Shown: in pieces, positions 60,827 to 64,000 of the stretch
How the letters are laid out: each line of letters opens with the position of its first letter
Numbering within the stretch: the stretch's first letter is position 1
Assembly (NCBI GenBank): GCA_050298535.1
Contig: JBNKUI010000038.1
Coordinates: 1-64,000, forward strand
DNA from: JABDMH01 sp050298535
GTDB lineage: Bacteria > Bacteroidota > Bacteroidia > Chitinophagales > Saprospiraceae
DNA length: 64,000 nt
Reading direction: 5' to 3'
Program-made: the position numbers and the translations under genes
The notes under the pieces: generated by a model
The model's database searches: none
What the model saw: the letters and a program-made list of their open reading frames with translations, nothing else
Told to the model about the DNA's origin: nothing

Positions 60827-62659
60827 ATGAGGAAGCGATCTCCTGCTTCATATAATCGGCGAGAAAAGAAGAATGCTAGACATTCTGGGAGAAGCAGACT
60901 GCTTGCAAAAAGGAGAATTTCCCGGATTTTTTGGATCTCTATCGGCCTACTGGTCTTCTTGCAGATTGCCAGACTACTGGGCGAGGATATCACACCCAAC
61001 GGAAATCTCATCAGTAACCCTCGTGTGTTTTCTCTGCTTACTTATGGGACCTTGCTCGTCCTCATGTTGGGGTTTGTGACTTTATCTTTTCTCCATGTGC
61101 AGAAGGGACACCCTATCATTTTAAGAAGGATTGGAATCATTTCCGTAGCGCTAAGTTGTATGCTCGTGACCGTATTGAGCTTCAATCCCAGGCTGGCTCC
61201 AAATGGTGACAATGCCGAGTATGTGATCAGCGCAAAATCTCTGGTGGATTATGGATCGGTGAAACGTTTATATGTCCCGGACGAGCCAACAAATTCATTG
61301 GCTTCATTGGGCTTACCTTTGATGCTGGCCCCCATTTATTGGATTTGGGGCATTGATATTCTAAAAATGAAAGGCCTCATTTTTATCTTGAGTCTGGTAG
61401 CAATCCCATTGTTATTCTTAATACTTAGGTCGATTGAAGGCAGGTGGTGGAGCCTCCTACTTACACTGGTAGGGGCGACTTCTCCATATTTGATTTCCAC
61501 TAGTTCTTCGATAATGACCGAGATCCCTTACTGGTGTTTCTCTCTGGCTACGCTCCATGCGGCTATACATTATCACCGTAGCTCTAAATTCAATGTACTG
61601 CTCTTCCTTTCGTTATTGGCCCTATGTTTCATCAGCTACCTGATCCGCCCAGTGGGCATATCGCTAGTATTGGCAATTGTAGTTTTTCAGCTTTTACAAA
61701 TTAAGTGGTCAGAGAACCTACGGACATTCCTGATAGGACTACCGTTTCGCAAATTGTTTTTCTTCTCGGCTGTCTTATGTGTGGCTTTTATAGCATGGCA
61801 ATTTAAACAAGCACAGGAGGGATTGTCACAAACCAGTTTGTTTTTTACAGGATCGATGGTTGATCGGTTTTTCGAAAACGCTTTTGCACTATCCAATGTC
61901 TTACCTCAGATGATAGTGAGTAGTGATACCTTCTTATGGTTTAGGAATGCTCCTGATGTTACTTTGCCTCCCAGAAATATTTTTTCATTGATTTTATCTG
62001 CGGTTACTCTCATTGGCGTAGCTAGGGGTATTTTAAAAAGGCATCTGATCGCTTTCTACGTGCTATTTTTTCTAATTATTACTTTACTTGCCAGTTACAC
62101 TCCGCAGGAGCGAGTCATGGTTCGCTATTTTAGTGTAATACTTCCTTTCCTTATCTATTATTTCGTGGAAAGTATCAAATTCATTCTCAGTCCTTTTCTG
62201 CCCCTTCCTGGTAAGAAATTATGGGGTGGACTTATTGCTGTGATTTCACTCGGTTTGATATTTATCGTGAACTTATCGGGAAACCGTCACAATATGCTGG
62301 TAAAAAGTGCAGTATATAATGACTACTATGATAGCTTTTTGAGGGCCGCTCACTGGTGTGGGAAAAATCTGGACCCTGACTCTTATGTGATGTCCGTAAA
62401 GCCACGAATTGTATATCTCTATTCAGGTCTTAAAGGTGTGGATGTGATAGGAGATCGGGATGTATATTCTGAAGAGTGGGCACAAGCGCGACTGACAGAG
62501 ATCAGGGAGCGTGGAGTCACGCACATAATCGTAGATGTGATTTCGAAAAAGACACAAGAAACTGTTTTTCCATTGCTACAAAATAACCCCGCATTTTTTA
62601 GACGCCTGGATGTTCCGGATCTCGATGAAAAGTGTACCGTGGTCGAAGTGTTGCGGTGA
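60827..62659 (+). CDS. Polytopic GT-C (ArnT/PMT-like, GT39-type) glycosyltransferase
   Basis: The 610-residue membrane protein has a basic N-terminus and about 11-12 hydrophobic segments. The first extracytoplasmic loop contains APNGDNAEYVISAKSLVDYG, where the Asp/Glu pair matches the catalytic acidic loop of GT-C enzymes, and then LGLPLMLAPIYW. Such enzymes transfer sugars from polyprenyl-phosphate carriers to lipids, proteins or polymers outside the membrane. The ATG at 60827 is chosen because upstream codons of the same open frame read as low-complexity leader without protein character. It is divergent from the sorting-domain gene, and the acceptor is unknown. Confidence 0.75.
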   Translation: MRKRSPASYNRREKKNARHSGRSRLLAKRRISRIFWISIGLLVFLQIARLLGEDITPNGNLISNPRVFSLLTYGTLLVLMLGFVTLSFLHVQKGHPIILRRIGIISVALSCMLVTVLSFNPRLAPNGDNAEYVISAKSLVDYGSVKRLYVPDEPTNSLASLGLPLMLAPIYWIWGIDILKMKGLIFILSLVAIPLLFLILRSIEGRWWSLLLTLVGATSPYLISTSSSIMTEIPYWCFSLATLHAAIHYHRSSKFNVLLFLSLLALCFISYLIRPVGISLVLAIVVFQLLQIKWSENLRTFLIGLPFRKLFFFSAVLCVAFIAWQFKQAQEGLSQTSLFFTGSMVDRFFENAFALSNVLPQMIVSSDTFLWFRNAPDVTLPPRNIFSLILSAVTLIGVARGILKRHLIAFYVLFFLIITLLASYTPQERVMVRYFSVILPFLIYYFVESIKFILSPFLPLPGKKLWGGLIAVISLGLIFIVNLSGNRHNMLVKSAVYNDYYDSFLRAAHWCGKNLDPDSYVMSVKPRIVYLYSGLKGVDVIGDRDVYSEEWAQARLTEIRERGVTHIIVDVISKKTQETVFPLLQNNPAFFRRLDVPDLDEKCTVVEVLR

Positions 62660-62683
62660 TCGTTAATCACAGTTCAACTACTT

Positions 62684-63349
62684 CTAGAGTCTTGCCAGTA
62701 GATCGCTGCGAAAGGAATTTGATACTGGTATTTTAATGTCATTGATGATCACCTGGTTGCCCTCCATGTATTGCAGGTAGTTTAAATTGATAATATACGA
62801 ACGATGAACCTGGATAAAAAGATCAGGCAGCGTGGCAGTAAGATTTGTAAGCCGATCTTTGCTGAGGTAGGTTTTTTCAGCCGTAAATATTTTCACATAA
62901 TCTCCATATGCCTGCACATAAAAAATGCCCTCTGTAGAAATTCTATAAATTCGTGACCCCTCTTTGACGATCATCCAACCATGATCTTCACCTTTAGAAA
63001 GAATTTCTCGTGCCCGGTCTATGGCTTTTATAAATCGATCCAGCGATATGGGTTTCATCAGATAATCTACCGCATGTACAGAAAAGGCATCCACCGCATA
63101 CTCAGCATACGCTGTTGTGAAAATGATCAGCGGGGCATTCTTCTGAATTTTGACAAAATCTAGCCCACTTAATTTTGGCATATGAATATCCAGAAGTATA
63201 AGGTCAACATCATGTTCTTTTAAATAGTCACTGAGGTCTAACGCATTGGGAAGAGAGGCAAGAATCTCCAGGTCCTTGATGTTTTCGGCATGGTCCTTAA
63301 GTGTCTTTCGGCCGATGGGTTCGTCATCTACGATTACACAACGTATCAT
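62684..63349 (-). CDS. LytTR-type response regulator
   Basis: The 221-residue protein has a receiver domain (1-115) with acidic pocket VDDEP (D8, D9), phosphoacceptor D54 in LILLDIHMPKLSG, TTAYAEYAV (T78/T79) and K99 in YLMKP. A LytTR DNA-binding domain follows (about 122-221, IFYVQAYGDYVKIF, LFIQVHRSYIINLNYLQYME). It is the output partner of the kinase gene just upstream; the start overlaps the kinase stop (ATGA, 63346-63349). Target genes are not evident in the window. Confidence 0.95.
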   Translation of the reverse strand: MIRCVIVDDEPIGRKTLKDHAENIKDLEILASLPNALDLSDYLKEHDVDLILLDIHMPKLSGLDFVKIQKNAPLIIFTTAYAEYAVDAFSVHAVDYLMKPISLDRFIKAIDRAREILSKGEDHGWMIVKEGSRIYRISTEGIFYVQAYGDYVKIFTAEKTYLSKDRLTNLTATLPDLFIQVHRSYIINLNYLQYMEGNQVIINDIKIPVSNSFRSDLLARL

Positions 63350-64000
63350 GGGTCCAAATTTACAGATAGAAAAGTGTGATAGTAATCTCCCTCTTTTTTT
63401 TGTGAAAGTGCAAAATTGTTATCATAGAGAAGCTGCAATCTTGTCATTAAGTTTTGTATCCCGATGCCTCCTTCCTTTTCGGCACCGGAATGGATCTTGT
63501 TTCTCGTCTCCAGGGTCAGCTTATTGACTTCTTGTTTGACTAATATTTTAATCTCTGGATTCTCGCCATCACAGTGTTTGAAACAATTTTCTACTTGTGG
63601 CAATAGCAATAAGGGTGGAATAAGATATCCGTCAAAACGTCCTTTCTTCTCAAAGTTAATTTCTTCTGCTTTATCAAATCGGATCTTTTCCAGGGAGATA
63701 TAGTCCTCGAGATATTTTATTTCATTTGTTAAAGGGATAAGCGGTTCATCGCTTTCATAGAGCATGTACCGTAACGTATCTGATAATTTTTTGAGATATT
63801 TTTTGGCAGGGGAATGTTCGCTCCCCATACTTCCATAAATGTTGTTCAAACTATTAAATAGAAAGTGGGGATTTATACTTTTTCTGAGATGCTCCAGCTG
63901 TGATGATTTCTGATCGGATATTTTTCGGATGTGTATTTCTCGTAAACGTATGCCTTGCCAGGTGAAGAATAAGAGAGTTGTCAATAAAATATATGCAGTT
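63346..64000 (-). CDS. LytS-type sensor histidine kinase, 5' end cut by window
   Basis: The C-terminal 218 codons are present and the frame is open to the window edge. Upstream of the TTG at 63984 it still reads TAYILLTTLLFF, a membrane helix, so the N-terminal membrane domain continues beyond 64000. The His_kinase domain begins with KSINPHFLFNSLNNIYG (phosphoacceptor His), and an HATPase-like region has QVENCFKHCDG (N box) and GGIGIQNL (G box). The stop overlaps the response-regulator start by 4 bases, so the two are translationally coupled. Confidence 0.93.
   Translation of the reverse strand, partial: TAYILLTTLLFFTWQGIRLREIHIRKISDQKSSQLEHLRKSINPHFLFNSLNNIYGSMGSEHSPAKKYLKKLSDTLRYMLYESDEPLIPLTNEIKYLEDYISLEKIRFDKAEEINFEKKGRFDGYLIPPLLLLPQVENCFKHCDGENPEIKILVKQEVNKLTLETRNKIHSGAEKEGGIGIQNLMTRLQLLYDNNFALSQKKEGDYYHTFLSVNLDP

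Overview
The window is a 64 kb stretch of a Bacteroidota chromosome, most likely from the Saprospiraceae/Lewinella side of the phylum. Evidence: SusC/SusD pair, type IX secretion (T9SS) sorting tails, CHU_C-type C-terminus, DUF4249 beside a TonB-dependent receptor, DUF6090, FISUMP and DUF1566-like surface domains, LytS/LytTR signalling, a Bacteroidota-type FtsZ tail ending LHDNVD, and promoters of the TTG-N19/20-TAnnTTTG kind. No transposase, integrase, phage gene, rRNA or CRISPR array was seen.

Layout. 1-7.3 kb: division and cell wall (dcw) cluster mraY-ftsW-murG-ftsQ-ftsA-ftsZ, with murD and murC absent from their usual slots and a structured leader where murD would sit; a strong terminator closes it. 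7.4-11.4 kb: an exported enolase-superfamily dehydratase with a structured, terminator-containing leader, a beta-propeller protein and a DUF6090 membrane protein. 11.7-16.4 kb: a cytochrome c lipoprotein (DUF1549/LamG/DUF1553) and a Tat-exported DUF1501 protein, a pair best known from planctomycetes. 16.9-32.7 kb: a SusC/SusD outer-membrane importer followed by a small lipoprotein and three tandem paralogous lipoproteins of about 1,120 residues with FG-GAP/VCBS and ASPIC/UnbV domains. 32.8-44.1 kb: T9SS cargo (CHU_C protein, phosphoesterase, PQQ-type sugar dehydrogenase), a TonB receptor with its DUF4249 partner, and a DUF502 membrane protein.

44.1-49.4 kb is loose, gene-poor accessory DNA with small surface-protein genes, a DUF6090 remnant and a dispersed palindromic repeat. 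The repeat is attached to tRNA-Arg(TCT) at one end and to a decayed copy of that tRNA at the other. 49.5-53.8 kb holds ung, a P-loop kinase-like gene, a zinc-ribbon membrane protein and two genes each broken by one extra base (a beta-helix T9SS protein and a secreted VOC protein).

54.0-58.2 kb is the most interesting locus: a tight three-gene operon of an ECF sigma factor, a single-pass anti-sigma-like protein with a periplasmic helical domain, and an exported, membrane-anchored TPR-CHAT (caspase-like) protease with both catalytic residues intact. Gene order and topology suggest that the protease cuts the anti-sigma factor outside the membrane to release the sigma factor. 58.4-64 kb: two exported surface proteins, a GT-C type glycosyltransferase, and a LytTR response regulator with its LytS-type kinase, which is cut by the window edge.
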